DNA from: Guyanagaster necrorhizus
Taxonomy: Eukaryota; Basidiomycota; Agaricomycetes; Agaricales; Physalacriaceae
Direction: 5' to 3'
Length of the DNA: 64,000 bases
Assembly: GCF_019112545.1 (NCBI RefSeq)
Contig: NW_025064899.1
Location: 85,185-149,184 of the forward strand
Positions 12,637-25,339 of the stretch are shown one piece after another. The notes below the pieces were generated by a model. The model did no database searches. It was given only the letters and a program-made list of their open reading frames with translations, and was not told the DNA's origin. The position numbers and the translations under genes were made by a program. Positions within the stretch are counted from its first letter, which is position 1. The number at the start of each line of letters is the position of its first letter.

Positions 12637-15600
12637 ATGCCTCACATTGCACAGAAGTCTCATGCTCTATTTGCTGCCATTTTTGCATCATATCCTGATC
12701 TGTTTGACAAGGAAGCATAGCAGTAGCAATTTAGCTTCTCTGAATTTGATGTCAATCACATCTCAAATGTAAAAAATGAAGAGTTCTCTGCAATCCATGA
12801 GTTTCTGAAGTACATTGGAAATCTCCTCTTGGATGAAGCTATAACTTGTGTCAATACAAAGGGTTCTGATATGTTTCTCTAAAGCCATAGCATATATCAC
12901 AACTGGTGGTTCAAATTATGCATGGTGTTAATGCTCAGAATCACATACAACTATGCTATTCTTTATGCAATCATCAACATCTAGGCAATGTATTATGTAG
13001 CTGTGAAGAAAGGGAATGCTAAATTTGTTATACTTATGATGTTTGGATTGAAGGAGGCAGAAATTGCAGAAAGCATATTTGACAGAGTGTTTGAGGACAG
13101 TGAGTCAGGTTGTATATGAAAGGAGTTCCAGCAACTGATCCACTCCTTGATATTGGACTACATTGAATGTCAATGCAAGAATCACCACTATGCAGAAACA
13201 TACAGACTTGAGGCAAAGAGAGAGCTTGATGCTGTGTAGAAACATGTGTGCTCTTTATATCTGTTTTGTTTTCTACTAACTTTGTCAGTTTTTGAATCTG
13301 GCAATGGCCAAATTAATCTAAAAGATGCAAAGAAGATCTCTAATACTTTTGAGAAATATGAGAAGTACATTAGTTAGAAGGTGACAGAGCAGGACAAGAC
13401 TGCATTGGCAGAATATGAGTAAAGGAAGAGTGAGTTTGAACAGGCACTTTTGAAGGCAGAGGCTCAGGAGGAGGAGTTGAAGAAGAACAAAAAGAGTTCA
13501 CAGTGTAAGTTCCACATTTAATGTGGCACTCTGCATATCTGACATATTTTGCAGACATCTTTGGATGTATGATGAATTGAAGGATTGCTGTTATGGCCAT
13601 TGAAGAAGAAATAGTGATGCTCCATGAGGACCTTGCTTCATGGCTCCAGAGCATTGAAAGCTTATGCAATAAGGAGGAGGCTGAACAACATGACATTGAC
13701 ATCAATCCAGGCTTTTCTTTGCATTCTGGTCTTATTGAGTGAGAGAAATGGAAGGAATGTGGAGATCTGGATGCAGAGTCTTAGTTAAAAACTACTGATA
13801 AGATGCTGGCTGAAAGGCTTCAATGGAACAATGGCCATCCTGATGAATTTAACCCATTCATTAACACTTCTCTCACTGATTATTGGAAAAACTCTGACTA
13901 TGTTGCCAAGATTCCTCCTAGTGGTGATAAAGATAACAAGATGATGAACATCATATGGCATAAAGTTGTTGGTATAACAGCAATGGTGAACATGCTGTGG
14001 ACAACAAAATTGGATGACAATGATATCCCCAGAATCCTCTTCGCTGATGAGGTGGGTCTGGGCAAGACCACTCAAATGTTGGGATTGCTGGCATTTATAA
14101 TATCATGCTATCAGGCACAGAAGCTCAGCAAGGAACTGCCTCCAGTGCTTGGTGAGTATGGCCTGAGTAAGGAGCCCCTTTGCTTCATTGTCCCATATAT
14201 TCTATATTAACTATAACACTCTAGCACAATTGCCCTATTTCTGTGACCATAAAGAGATTTCTGATATGCTACATCTTATTTTGGTCTCTGAAACTATTAT
14301 AGAACAGATCATGGGTGAGTTGAAATGGTGGTTACATCCTCATGTTATCAACATCTTTGTAATGCCAACAATAGAGTGGAGATGGGATGAGTTCAATAAA
14401 GCCATTGATTTGTCAAAGCAAGACAAATATAACATTGTGATTGTTGCAAGCCATAGTGTAAGTATTGGGTTATTCACTCAGGTTTAGCTAACTGATGATG
14501 AATTTCAAATGGGTTTCAGAGTGTTAGTCAGTTAGCACATCAAAATTTATGGATCACAAAGTCTAAGAGTGAATTAGTGTCTGCTCTGTGCTCTGCTAAG
14601 ACCAATGCATTGGGTTATGAGCCCAGTCTGGTCAAGGAGTTTCTGCAGTGTTATCAATGATAACACTGCAGAAACTCCTTGATCAGACTCTGAATGCTGC
14701 CTACTATGGCATGAATCAAATTATGAAAAATATCTGCATATGCTTAATTGTGTCTGCAACTCCACTGTATCAGTCATCTCATGTATGCCTTTGTCACTCT
14801 TTTCATTCTGATTCTGATTCTGATTTTCTCTCATTATCATGTCAGGACCTATGCAATCTTGCCAGACTCATTTGTTTGAAGGCATTCATGGGTAAGAAGG
14901 CTGAATCACTCAAGAAAAAGAAAGTCAGAGAGCTGTCAAAGATATGGAGGGATGTCACCAAGAGTAACAATAGTAATAATGATGCTCTCACTATATTCAA
15001 CACCAATGCTTTAAAAGGTGTTGATGGCACAAATCTATACAAAGGGGTGTATGAAGCTAACAATAACTGAGTCATCAATATACAGGCTCATTACAAAAGA
15101 TGCATCATTCAATGAGCAGTGACATTGATCAAGTACACTGACCTTCTGGCTGACAAGCCTATCATGCTCTTGAATGAACTCCCATCATATGAAAAGATCA
15201 AGATTATGGTAAGCATGGCAGACATTAAGAAACATGAGATAGATAACCAGATGTCAAGATGGAGCAGTGAGTGAGTACATAAAAAATTATCAGGGCCATG
15301 GATCTGATGCAGACTCTTCTAGTTTGAAGGCACATGGAGCTGTTGATGTCACAGATGCCATGGTAAGTCATTGCATAACAGTAGTGAGCATTTCTGTTTC
15401 ATAATACATTATCAAATTTACAATTTTGCTTATTTTTCTGTTAGATGTTTGTGCCTAATTACTGGCTGACCATAGCATATCCTCAATCTCAATGTAATCT
15501 TAACTATCTGTTGAAATCTGGCAAGAAAATTTTTCCACCATTTGAAAGTCTTGAAGAGTGAAAAAAGTATCCAGAACTAAAGCTTGAGGTGACCTTGAGA

Positions 15601-17160
15601 TTGTGCAGGCACTATTTGTCCAATGACAATGTGTCTCTGCCATATTTTGAAGATGGTCATCTTGTTTTCCCTGATCCTTCTGCAATGGTGATGAGCAATA
15701 AGAAGAGGACTCAGCAGATAAAGATCCTTATTTTTCATGAGTTCCCTATGATGAATGAATTCATCATGTTGGTATGTAATTTGAATCTTTCTTATTTATT
15801 GCATACTAACTGTATACTCACTTTGTTTAGGTCTTCATTATGCATGGCATTAAAATATTGTCACTGAATAGCTCTATGAGGCTCACAGCATATCAACAGG
15901 TGGTTGAGAAATTCCTCCATCCCAATTCAGATGTTTGCATGCTTCTGCTCAGCTAGACAGATAACTCTGGGCTTAACCTGATGAGAGCTTCTGTTGTCAT
16001 CCCCTTCATAAGTTTCAGCATCATTCCTAGTTCACATTCACTGACTCAGATCCCACAGGATATTGGTTGGACTGCTATCTAAAAAGAACAGATGATTGGT
16101 TATGCCTATTGTCATGAGCAAAAAAAAACTATTTATGTCTTTCACCTTATTGTGATAGACACTATTGATGTCTTAATGGCTCAACACTCAGGTACAAAAG
16201 CCCAGCAGCTTCACCACTTCTTCAAGAAGCCTGATTTTAATGTCTGTCAAAACAGAAGTGAGTTCCTTTTACTTTAGAATAATAATAGTTTATTCATATT
16301 TTTGCAGAGGCTTTCCAGCTGCTGTACAATTATGATATACCAGCAGATGCTCCTGCTGCAGCTGATGGAGAAAGTGACAACAATAATGATGACAGCCACC
16401 AAGAAAGCACCATTGAAGAGCCTTCTGCCAAAAAACATGAGATGACTAGCAAGAAAATAGTGAAAACAAAGGAAGCAGATATCATCAATGAATCCCACTA
16501 TTGTCATAAAGTGCTGAAGAATGTGACAGAGGATGGCAACAAGGAGGGAGCTTCTGCTGCCAAGAAGGTAGAGAAGACAATGCAGAGAGGATCCATGAAT
16601 GAGGCTGAACCATTGAATACTCAGTCAAAACCCAAGTCTAAGCTCAAGCCTATCATGAAGTCAGTGCCCAGTGCCCAGAACACTGCAGAATACCATTGAG
16701 AAGGATAATGCACAATCCACTCAAAGTGAATCTCAACCCTCAGCCCCATTATTCTCTCCTCCAAGTCCCCATACTGTCATCCCTCCCTCTACACCTGCAG
16801 TTATGCTGCTGTCAGAGCCTAGAATTACTGCCATCACTGCACCCTCCAGAGATATTATTTTGACACCAGATACTAATAAACCAATTAGAAACAATGAGCT
16901 AGAAAGCTATGAGAGGACTGCTAGTAGCAGTGCTTCATAACCTCACAATAATCTCCTTGACTTTAATGATCCTAGTCCTCTACCTTCTAAGACCCTCTTG
17001 TCTCTTTTGATGCCAACCCCTTTGCATGGCAGAAAGAAGAAGTCTATTTTGACTGCACTAACAGATAAGTTGAATACTCAGTCAGGAATTCTAGAGTCAT
17101 CACAGAAGAGCAAGATTAAGGATGTGATCTCAAGTGGAAAAGTCAAAGGATACTGCTAAT
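12637..17160 (+). pseudogene. SNF2-family helicase-like ATPase gene, decayed plus-strand copy
   Basis: SNF2-family proteins are ATP-driven DNA translocases. The ATG at 12637 opens a frame shared with E4 (start MPHIAQKSHALFAAIF). Lobe 1 has the Walker A/motif I LFADEVGLGKTTQMLG near 14038. A conserved segment HLILVSETIIEQIMGEL follows, and motif III appears as LIVSATPLYQ near 14740. Lobe 2 traces survive near 15960-16170: DNSGLNLMRASVV (motif V) and a motif VI-like QMIGYAYCHEQKKTIYVFHL. A Lys/Ser/Pro-rich tail runs from about 16340 to 16940. An intron with GTAAGT at about 13504 and TTTTGCAG near 13553 is shared with E4, so the gene was spliced. Stops and a hairpin at 14632 break it. SNF2 lobes are confident. 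The N-terminal domain is not recognised. Confidence 0.75.
14632..14682. repeat. Perfect 24-bp inverted repeat with 3-base loop inside the SNF2 gene
   Basis: Arms 14632-14655 and 14659-14682 are perfect complements around AAT. The sister copy E4 (about 23370-23400) has only the left-arm-like sequence, with unrelated bases where the right arm would be. The second arm therefore arose in E3 by local inverted duplication, replacing ancestral coding sequence between lobe 1 motifs. Confidence 0.9.
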
Positions 17161-17464
17161 GCAGCCCTACAGACTCCACCAGTTTCACAGGCAAACTTTA
17201 CAATTGAATACAATAGATCATTCAGGCCTAATATGCAAGAATGGGCATGGAGTCAGTTCAAGCATTGAGGTCATTGACAGGTGGCTTTCTTGACATTACT
17301 TTATTGGCCATTAGATGCTTTTTGAAAAAAACAATTTTATAGTTTTATATTGCATTTAATACTTCATACAATGAATTTTTGTAATGTATATGTTTCATGT
17401 CACTAACAATGCAAGCAACAATTGGTGAGAATGTTCTGGGACTAAAAAGAATGCAGCCTAAAAT

Positions 17465-17936
17465 CTAAAACACAAGAATAGCTATAATTAGAGAATTGGT
17501 CATGTACTGTACATGGAATGTGCTCCCTACAAGAATCTACATGACAAGAATAGGCATAATTAGAGAATTGATCATGTACCATAGACTGGATGTGCTCTCT
17601 GTGTAGAATCTAACACATAAGAATGGCTATATTTCAAGAATTGGTCATGTACTGCAAGTGAAATGCACTCTCTATGCTCATATCACATGCAAATGGACAT
17701 AGACTTGATGTACTATGAAAAAGACATGCCTCCTACCACAGTGCACAGACTATGCACAAGAGGGACTGCTGTGCATTCATGATACTGGCCTGTGCATGGT
17801 TCATGCACTGAGGGAGGCACCTGTTGCATTTTATGGTCCCACCACTGCTGTTCTGTGTACTGTCATTGGTTTTAACCCTAACTTTGGGTTGCTTCTGAGG
17901 TTTTTCTGAGCAATTCATGTACTGCTTACCTATAAG
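17465..17936 (+). repeat. Right subterminal array and TIR of E3
   Basis: Three tandem units start at about 17465, 17537 and 17610, each of the form CTAAAACACAAGAATGGC ... CATGTACTG ... GTGCTCCCTAC. They are followed by the conserved 220-bp end block and terminal CTATAAG. The same organisation is found at 27484, 49338 and in E1. Confidence 0.8.
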
Positions 17937-18700
17937 GCAGAGGGCCACCATTCCTTCAGCATCAGGTCTGGCCTTAGTAGAGATGCAGAGGATGAGAGCA
18001 GGAGTGAGAGCACTAATAATGTCAATGAGTGGGTTCATGTCACTGACAGGTTTGAGAAGCTGAGAACTAGCCTCATATATGTAGAAGGACTCACAGAAGT
18101 CAACATTGACATTGGTGATCTGGTAGTCCTTGAGAAGGACTAAGATGTCCTGAGCTGCATTGTGGGCAGCCATGGCAGAGGTAGACTCAGAGAAGATGCC
18201 AATCCAAATGGTGATGTGACCAACAACTGGTTTCTTAGCCTCTACTATTTATTTATTAGTGTCTTCTTCATCCTTTGGTGCTTTGTCAACCTCAACCATC
18301 TTGAAATGAATGATGTCTATCATCATAAAGCAGACATAGAAATTCTAGTTAGCAAATTCTATAATATGATGGATACCTATTAACTGACCATATGAGCATC
18401 TAAAAGCTTGACAATCATTCAGCCCAAGTCATAGTTCCAGACCATCATAATTAGATAGTTGAAGACTTCATGCAGCTCCTTCAAATGGCACTAGGCCTCA
18501 GGTCTGCTAGGTAGAGACCACTCCTTACCATGCAGAAAAGCAATGTGGGCTCAGAATGAAAGCCTGCATAATAGGACTGAGCCTCTACCTTGGAGACAGT
18601 GTGTGCATCAGGAGTGTAGGAAGTAGCACTGGACATGACATTGCTGCCAAGGTCCAAAGAGGAGAAGATTGATGCAGTGGTGGTCAGAGAGATAGTAGGG
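17937..18700 (-). pseudogene. Fragment of an uncharacterised fungal protein, cut by the end of E3
   Basis: On the minus strand the frame from about 18300 down reads continuously into the element boundary: KKPVVGHITIWIGIFSES, then AAHNAAQDILVLLKDYQI, NVDFCESFYIYEASSQLL and PLIDIISALTPALILCI. The frame runs out at the TIR end at 17937. From memory (unchecked) this resembles a multi-copy uncharacterised basidiomycete family with a W-I-G-V-F motif and a D-F-R-E-S motif. Upstream pieces (about 18400-18560, including DLRPSAI and KLLDAHMVS) are frameshifted. The continuation expected beyond the insertion was not found in the window, so the far side was lost or lies elsewhere. Confidence 0.5.
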
Positions 18701-21561
18701 TCCTTGTGAACAGAGCTCTGAGTCTTCTTGTAGCTCCTAGGAAATCAAGAAAGCACTGAACAAAGAGAGAGAAAACAAGATAGTTAGTATGGGATAATCA
18801 TAAAGAAACTAAGAGACAGACTGATGTATGATTTGAAAGATCAAAAATGAGCTGAATGACTTGACTGTGTGATTTGGAGAGACATTTGGCAAGAAACTCA
18901 ACAGAGGCCCCAGAGCTCCATTATATATCCATTGCCATCTGAGAGTTGTCTCAAATTTGCCCATGATGATGATGTAAGCTCCTCAAAGTGGAAACCATCT
19001 CATGACCTCCAAATCTCCTGCTGTTTCCTCCAAAATATTATTTTGTTGAATGGAATTGTGATATAAGCTTGTAACCACTCAGAGATGTGCTTTCTGCGAT
19101 TTTTATCTCTTCTTTAGAACCATGGCATGGGTTTGTTTTACCCCTTCTTTCTTCTATATGCTTGTGATTCTTTTTTGTTTTTTATTTTTGGCTATAGAAA
19201 ATTTTATGAATATTTTTCTGTAGTGACTTGTGAATCATTTAGTATACAGCAGTGGAATAACCATGGATCTGATCATACTATTACCAGGACTGGCAATGAC
19301 TTTTTCAATGGATGTATTTTGGTCCCTCATTTGCATCTCTGTCATAGCTCTCCTTCTGTTTCAATTATAGACTATTCTTAGGTATTACCTTGGATCATGC
19401 TTTATGAAGGGCAACATTGACTTCCCATGCATTACCTTTGCTTGCACATAGAGTTCCTTCCCCATCAAGCTATATCCATAATCAGGGCTCCATTCAACAC
19501 TGATGAAGATGTCAGTTCACATCCCCTGACAACTTAGAGGGAAAAAAGGTTGAATCAATGAGTGAGTACTGGAAAAATGATTCATCCTAATATAAGTCAG
19601 CCTGTGGCAGAGTTCCAACAGGCACACAATAATTCTGAATCTTTTTTGGACATGTCATCCATCAATGAGGGGAAGATTGGCCCAACATAGAGAAGAATAT
19701 GGTTTGATTCTGTGTAGCAGCTATAAGTGGACACTATATCCTTTTTACATCATGGATGATGCAAATGTCCTGTGTTTTAAAAAAAGAGTTCTTCAAAGTG
19801 TGAAGGGGTTTCCAGATCAGAGTAAGGACTCAGTAACAAATCATGACAAATATACCTGAGTTTTTCAAAGAAGCTGTTATGTTTAGGCTGGTGGTCACAA
19901 ATGCAAGAGGGAGAGTTGCAGTTAGCTGGCTGCTGAACAATGAGGAGGAAGTGGACCCTACCTACATCCATTTGAGATGAATCCCTTTGAGAAATGCCTG
20001 GTTTTATCCTCAATAGCCTAGCAGCACAGAAAGTGCACTTCAAGCATCAGCACAGTAGATGCCAGTGCCAAATGCTGAAGGACTTTTTTTATCATATAAC
20101 CAGCATTGGACACAAGTGCTGTGGATCAGTGGAACATCTCTCTAATGTAAAGTAGGACATAATATGATTTGATTCCATCTGGCAGCTTCAGACAGAATAT
20201 CAGGCAATCATTTTACATACAAATGGACCTCTTTAAAGATATTTCTTCAAGTGCTTTTGAGGTAAATCAATATGTTTCAAATGATGAGGCCATCCTATAG
20301 CTAAATTTCATGGTTGCACTACTAGCAGGAGTCTGCCCTATTCATGGTCAATCATTCACAGAGAAGATTAGCAACTGAGTGCTTCAGTTCCAGGAACTTG
20401 CACATTCCATCATTATCTGCAAAGCTATTGACTAGCTAGATATCATACCATGCTGCCAATCTGAGTGATAGACAGGACCTTCCTGCTTTATTGCAGCCAG
20501 AGCTGATCAATTTCAATTAGGGCACAGCTATATTCTTCCCTAAAATACTTTCTCCTATGATCCCATTGTCTTTCCTTTTGGCAAAGCTCTGATCCACAAA
20601 CCTCCCAGAAATATCTGAGTCCTATGTCAGCAGATTGATCACTTGCCAACATGCATTTTATTGGTGGCATAACTTTCATTTTGAGACCTCAGATGTGAAG
20701 ATGATGTCTGATTGTCTTTGCAATCCACATTCACAGATCTGCACCTCTGTGTATGAATTATCCTCCATATATGTATTCCAATCCCAGAGCTTCTTAGTGC
20801 TCAATCAGCTTTGATTTTAGGATGAAATTCTGCTGCTGACAGGATTCTCTATGATGACAAGCACACATCCTCAGCATATGAATTCACTATGTCTGCTTCA
20901 TCTCACACTGACAAACAATGGAGGAGAAAGAGGTTAGCAACATCCATAGATATTTCACTCTGACCAGTTTCAATCAAGAATGGCTTGTAGCACTACAGCA
21001 AGTCTTTCAGAGAGACTTGAGAATTAACAGTGCTGGGACACAGGCCCACCTAGTGAAGAGTGTGTGAGCCTTGCCTAGGAATGCTAGGCTATGAAGCTTG
21101 AACAATGAAAACAAAATACAAGTACTCACCTCATACTTCCTGAGATGATGAGTAATAGTGACATATATGCTATTTCATCAAGAAAGTCAGGAATGCACAG
21201 ATCGACTTGGTAGTAAAGAGAGCTACAGCTTTGTGCTCATCAACATACTATAAATTACACACATTTGGTCTTGTATTGCTCCTTCATCCAGTGATTTGCT
21301 CTTAGCTCTACCTGGTAGTCCATTCAAGCATTGACAAGTTTCTTATCTCAGTTGATGCATATAATGGTGTGATCACCACTTGCATAGTTGTGTATATTTC
21401 TGAAAATGAGCATATGGCACATCTACAGGGGATTGAGTCAGTGCTTATATATGACAGGAAAGACAGAGGAGGAGGCCACATCACTGCCATTTATATAGAG
21501 CATCTATTGCCTGATCTCATGGTGCTCAAACAACACTGATAGACATCTGCCAGAGTGGTGG
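18701..21561. other. CpG-poor repeat-like DNA, no recognised gene
   Basis: About 2.9 kb with near-absent CpG and only short open frames on both strands (longest about 88 codons, minus 19777-20043). No RT, integrase, transposase or helicase motif was found. The composition matches the surrounding island, so this is probably decayed mobile DNA of unknown family. Confidence 0.5.
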
Positions 21562-22012
21562 TGTTATGATTTTCCTATTCTTTTTCCTGATTAACCCCTA
21601 TTTATGCTTAGTCAGGATGCTAGCACAGGTGCTTAAGACTGTGAGACAGGCTCAGTCATCACAAACAAGGCCAAGTTCATCATTGTCTTTTGACACAGCA
21701 GCATTGCCCAACAACACACAATTGACCTTTTATGTATGGTAGTGACACCCAAGGACAATGGGCACAAAGGACTTGACAATGCACAATTAGCAGTAGTATA
21801 TTTAGCACAGGACTTGTACAGTATTTAAGAAGGCTCTCTCTCACTGGTAATTCTCAGCTTCAAGCTAAAGTTTATCTTTACCACTTCATCTTGAGCAAAC
21901 TGCAAATGCCTTGATGCACCCCCTGATATCTATAGACTTAGTCATTGTACCCAAGTATGAGGTAGCAGCTATTTATCACATGTTATTAGTCATGTGTAAC
22001 TTGGGCCTAACA
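21562..22012 (+). repeat. Solo LTR of the chromovirus family, target duplication GGTGG/GATGG
   Basis: It starts TGTTATGATTTTCC and ends GGGCCTAACA, the form of the LTRs at 39540 and 47205. A TATTTAAG box near 21821 and the CAGCTTCAAGCTAAAG block downstream of it are retained. Flanks are GGTGG (21557-21561) and GATGG (22013-22017), one transition apart. It is 451 bp and has no internal region. Confidence 0.85.
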
Positions 22013-23164
22013 GATGGTCATAGTGCAGTTTTGATAGGTGCCAACTATGGGGCCTTGAGCTGATAATTTCTGCCTCAGAAATTGTAGTCATGAACTTGCA
22101 GCAAGGCTCTCTCAAAGATATTCAATAATACGTTTATTCTCTTGCCCAAAGTTACAAACACAAACTCAGAGCTAGAGTGCAAGGCTTTCTGTGCCCAATA
22201 CACTGCAACTGTGAAGGTCAGAAACTTATATTCTACTCATACAATGCAGTATTTAAATACTCTTCTATGGTACTTACTAATATAATTCTACTATGGTACC
22301 TTCAAAGCATGGGACTCCATGCTGGATTCCATGGGTATTATTCACATATGTATTGCAGTTGTCATGCTTATTCTCTTCTGGGCCAGGACTGTGCAATGTT
22401 TCCTCACTAGCTGGCCTAACCCAGTCTGCTTTCTTTCTTATTTCCTCAGTGACACATCTCTGACAGCAGTAAACTGTTCTGGACCCCCAGAGTTATCTCC
22501 CATGTCTGGAGTCAGCCACAATAGTTATGTTCTCTTTTCCAGTGTCTCAACATTCTCTCCAGCTCATAAAATGCACTGCTTCTAGCCTGACTTACATTAA
22601 TTAATTTATCCAATATGATATGTATCATACTGCAGTATGATGCAGAGTCCCTCACTATGGTAAGCATGCTAAAGCACTGTAAGTATGTGTGCAAGTCTCA
22701 GAGCAGTACAAGTGCTATTCATCTCTGAAGGTAGTATTCCTCTATCTATTCCTTTGTTGCCATCATTTCATTTCTCTATTCAGCACCCAGTTATTCAGAT
22801 ACCTTTCTTTGGGTCTCAGTTCTCTGTTCTAAAGCATGTTCCATCAGTGTATCATTGATCAATGTGATCAGGATTGCTGATCATATTTTGATCATATCCT
22901 TTTTATTTTTAGCATACTCTCTTATAATGGGATTGGTGTGTTTAGGGCCAAGTGCTAGGACCTCACATGCAGTCTAATCCCTCTGGTATTTGTCTGCTAC
23001 TAGGCCATACACTCTGCTCCTTGTTACTTCAGTTTAGCCTTATGATAGCTAGGTTTCTGTGTGCTCTTATTCTATTCTCAGTTACATGCTTACTGGACTG
23101 AAATGCAGTCCATGTATTCTCGATTTTTGCAATTTTACATGCCTGAATATAGAGAGGGCATGAC
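22013..23164. other. CpG-poor DNA between a solo LTR and the broken end of E4, no recognised gene
   Basis: Only short overlapping frames are present (for example plus 22319-22585, hydrophobic). Nothing matches known element domains. This DNA was contiguous with the sequence left of 21561 before the solo LTR inserted. Confidence 0.45.
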
Positions 23165-25339
23165 AACGAATAAGTCTTGTGAAGTTGTATAGATCCTGAC
23201 ATGATAATGAGAGAAAATCAGAATCAGAATCAGAATGAAAAGAGCAAAAAAGACACACATGAGGTGACTGGTACAGTGCAGTTGCAGACACAATTAGGTG
23301 CACACAGGTATTTTCCATAATTCTATTCATGCTGTGATAGGCAGCATTCAGTGTCTAGAAGTTGTGTGCTTCATTGACAATGACACTGAAGAAACTCCTT
23401 GATCATATTGGCTCATAACCCAATGAATTCATCTTAGGGGGGCAGAGAGTCAACACCAATTCAGTCTTAGACTTTGTAATCCACAAATTGTGATGTGCTA
23501 ATTGACTGATGCTCTGAAACCCATTTGAAATTCATTATCAGTGAGCTAAACTGAAGTGAATAATCCAATGCTTACACTATGGCTTGCCACAATCACAATG
23601 TGGCATTTGTTCTGCTTGGATAAATCAATGGTCTTGTTGAACTCATCCCATCTCTGCTCCATCATCAGCATGACAAAAATGTTGATGATATGAGGATGGA
23701 ATCACTGCCTCAACTTGCCCATGATCTGCTCTATAATAGTACCAGGGACCAAAATGAGATGCAGTGCATCAGGAATCTGTTTACAGCTACAGAAATATAG
23801 TAATTGTGCTAGAATGTTATAGTTAATATGAAATGTATAGGACCATGAAGAGAAGGGGCTCCCTACTGGGATCATACTCACTGAGCACCAGGGGCAGTTC
23901 CTTGCCAAGCTTCTGCATCCAATAGCATAACATTATAAATGCCAGCAATCCTATCATTTGGGTGGTCTTGCTTAGACCCACCTCATCAGCAAGGAGAATT
24001 CCTGGGACACTATTATCTTCCAATTTCATCATTCATAGCATGTTGACCATCACTGTTATGTAAATAATTTGATGCCACATGATGTTCATCACCTTGTTGT
24101 CTTCATCACCACTAGGAGGAATCTTGGTGATATAGTCAGGGTTTTCCTAGTAATCAATAAGAGAAGTGTTAATGAATAGATTAAATTCATTGGGATAGCT
24201 ATTGTCCTATTAAAGCCTTTCAGTGAGCACCTTATTAGTAGTTTTTGACTAAGACTCTACACCCAGGTCTCCACATTCCTTCCATTTCTTCCACCTAATA
24301 AGACTGGAGTGTGAAGAGAGGCCTGGATTGATGTCAATGTCATGTTGTTCAGCCTCCTCCTTGTTGCATGTGCTCTGAATAGTCTGGAGCCATAAAGCAA
24401 GGTCCTCATGGAGCATCACTATTTCCTCTTCAGTGGCTATAACAGCAATCCTTCAGTTCATTATACATCCAAGGATGTCTGCAACATATGTCAGATATGC
24501 AGAGCACTGCATAAAATGTGAGACTTACACTGTGAACTCTTTTTGTTTTTCTTTAATTCCTCCTGAGCCTCTACCTTCAAAAGTGCCTGTTCAAACTCGC
24601 CCTTCCTCTGTTCATATTCTGCCAATGCAGCCTTATCCTGCTCCATTGCCTCCCAACTGATGTACTTCTCATATTTCTCAAGAGCATTTGCAATCTTCTT
24701 TGCATCTTTCAGGTTGATTTGGCCATTGCCAGATTCAAACACTGACAACATTAGTAGGAAACAAAATAGATATAAAGAGCACACATATTTCCAAGCAGCA
24801 TTGAGCTCCCTCTTCACCTCAAGTCTGCACATTTCTGTCAGGCAGTGATTCTTGCATTGACATTTGATATAGTCCAATATCAATGAGTGGATGAGTTGCT
24901 GGAACTCCTCTCATATGCAACCCAACTCACTGTCCTCAAATGCTTTGCCAAATATGCTTTCTGCAATTTCTGCCTCTTTCAATCCAAACATTGTAATTGT
25001 AACAAATTTTGCATTCCCTTTCTTTGCAGCTATCTGATACATTGCCTTGATGTTGATACTAGTATGAAGAATAGCATAGTTGTGGGTGATTCTGAGCTTT
25101 GACATTATGCATGATTTTGACCACCAGTTTTGGTATGTGATATAATCTTGGAGAAACATGTTGGCACCCTTTATATTGACACAAGTTATAGCCTTATCCC
25201 AAGGGAGATTTCTGATGTGATTGGCATCAAAGCTAGGGAATCCAAACTGCTGCTGCCATGTTTCCTCATCAAACAGGTCAGAATACAATGCAAAAATGGC
25301 AGCAAATAGAGCATGAGATTTCTGTGCAATGCAAGGCAT
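23165..25339 (-). pseudogene. SNF2-family ATPase gene, 5' half, minus-strand copy
   Basis: The ATG at 25337-25339 starts a frame open to 24911. A single stop there reads TGA where CGA is likely (…ELGCI then EEFQQLIHSLILDY). The frame then continues to about 24491, giving some 280 N-terminal residues with a Lys/Glu-rich helical segment (EKYEKYISWEAMEQDKAALA). After the shared intron, lobe 1 appears with LLADEVGLSKTTQMIGLLAF, in which the Walker A Gly before Lys has become Ser. HLILVPGTIIEQIMGKL and motif III (LIVSATALYQS) follow near 23280, where Pro of SATP is replaced by Ala. The homology then ends. It is the better preserved N-terminus of the two copies. It cannot be functional because lobe 2 is missing. 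Confidence 0.75.

Larger units (their letters stand above)
11086..17936 (+). mobile_element. TIR element copy E3 carrying a SNF2-type ATPase gene; left end truncated
   Basis: From about 11086 the sequence matches the inverse of 26830 downwards in copy E4 (for example the shared TTTTCACATG...GAGCAGAATATG). The match then continues through a leader and the SNF2 gene. The right end is complete, with three 72-73-bp subterminal units (17465 onward) and the terminal CTATAAG at 17930-17936. The left TIR is missing, since only part of one subterminal unit remains near 11090-11150. The right end abuts a fragment of a different fungal gene on the minus strand, so this copy may have inserted into that gene. 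Confidence 0.65.
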
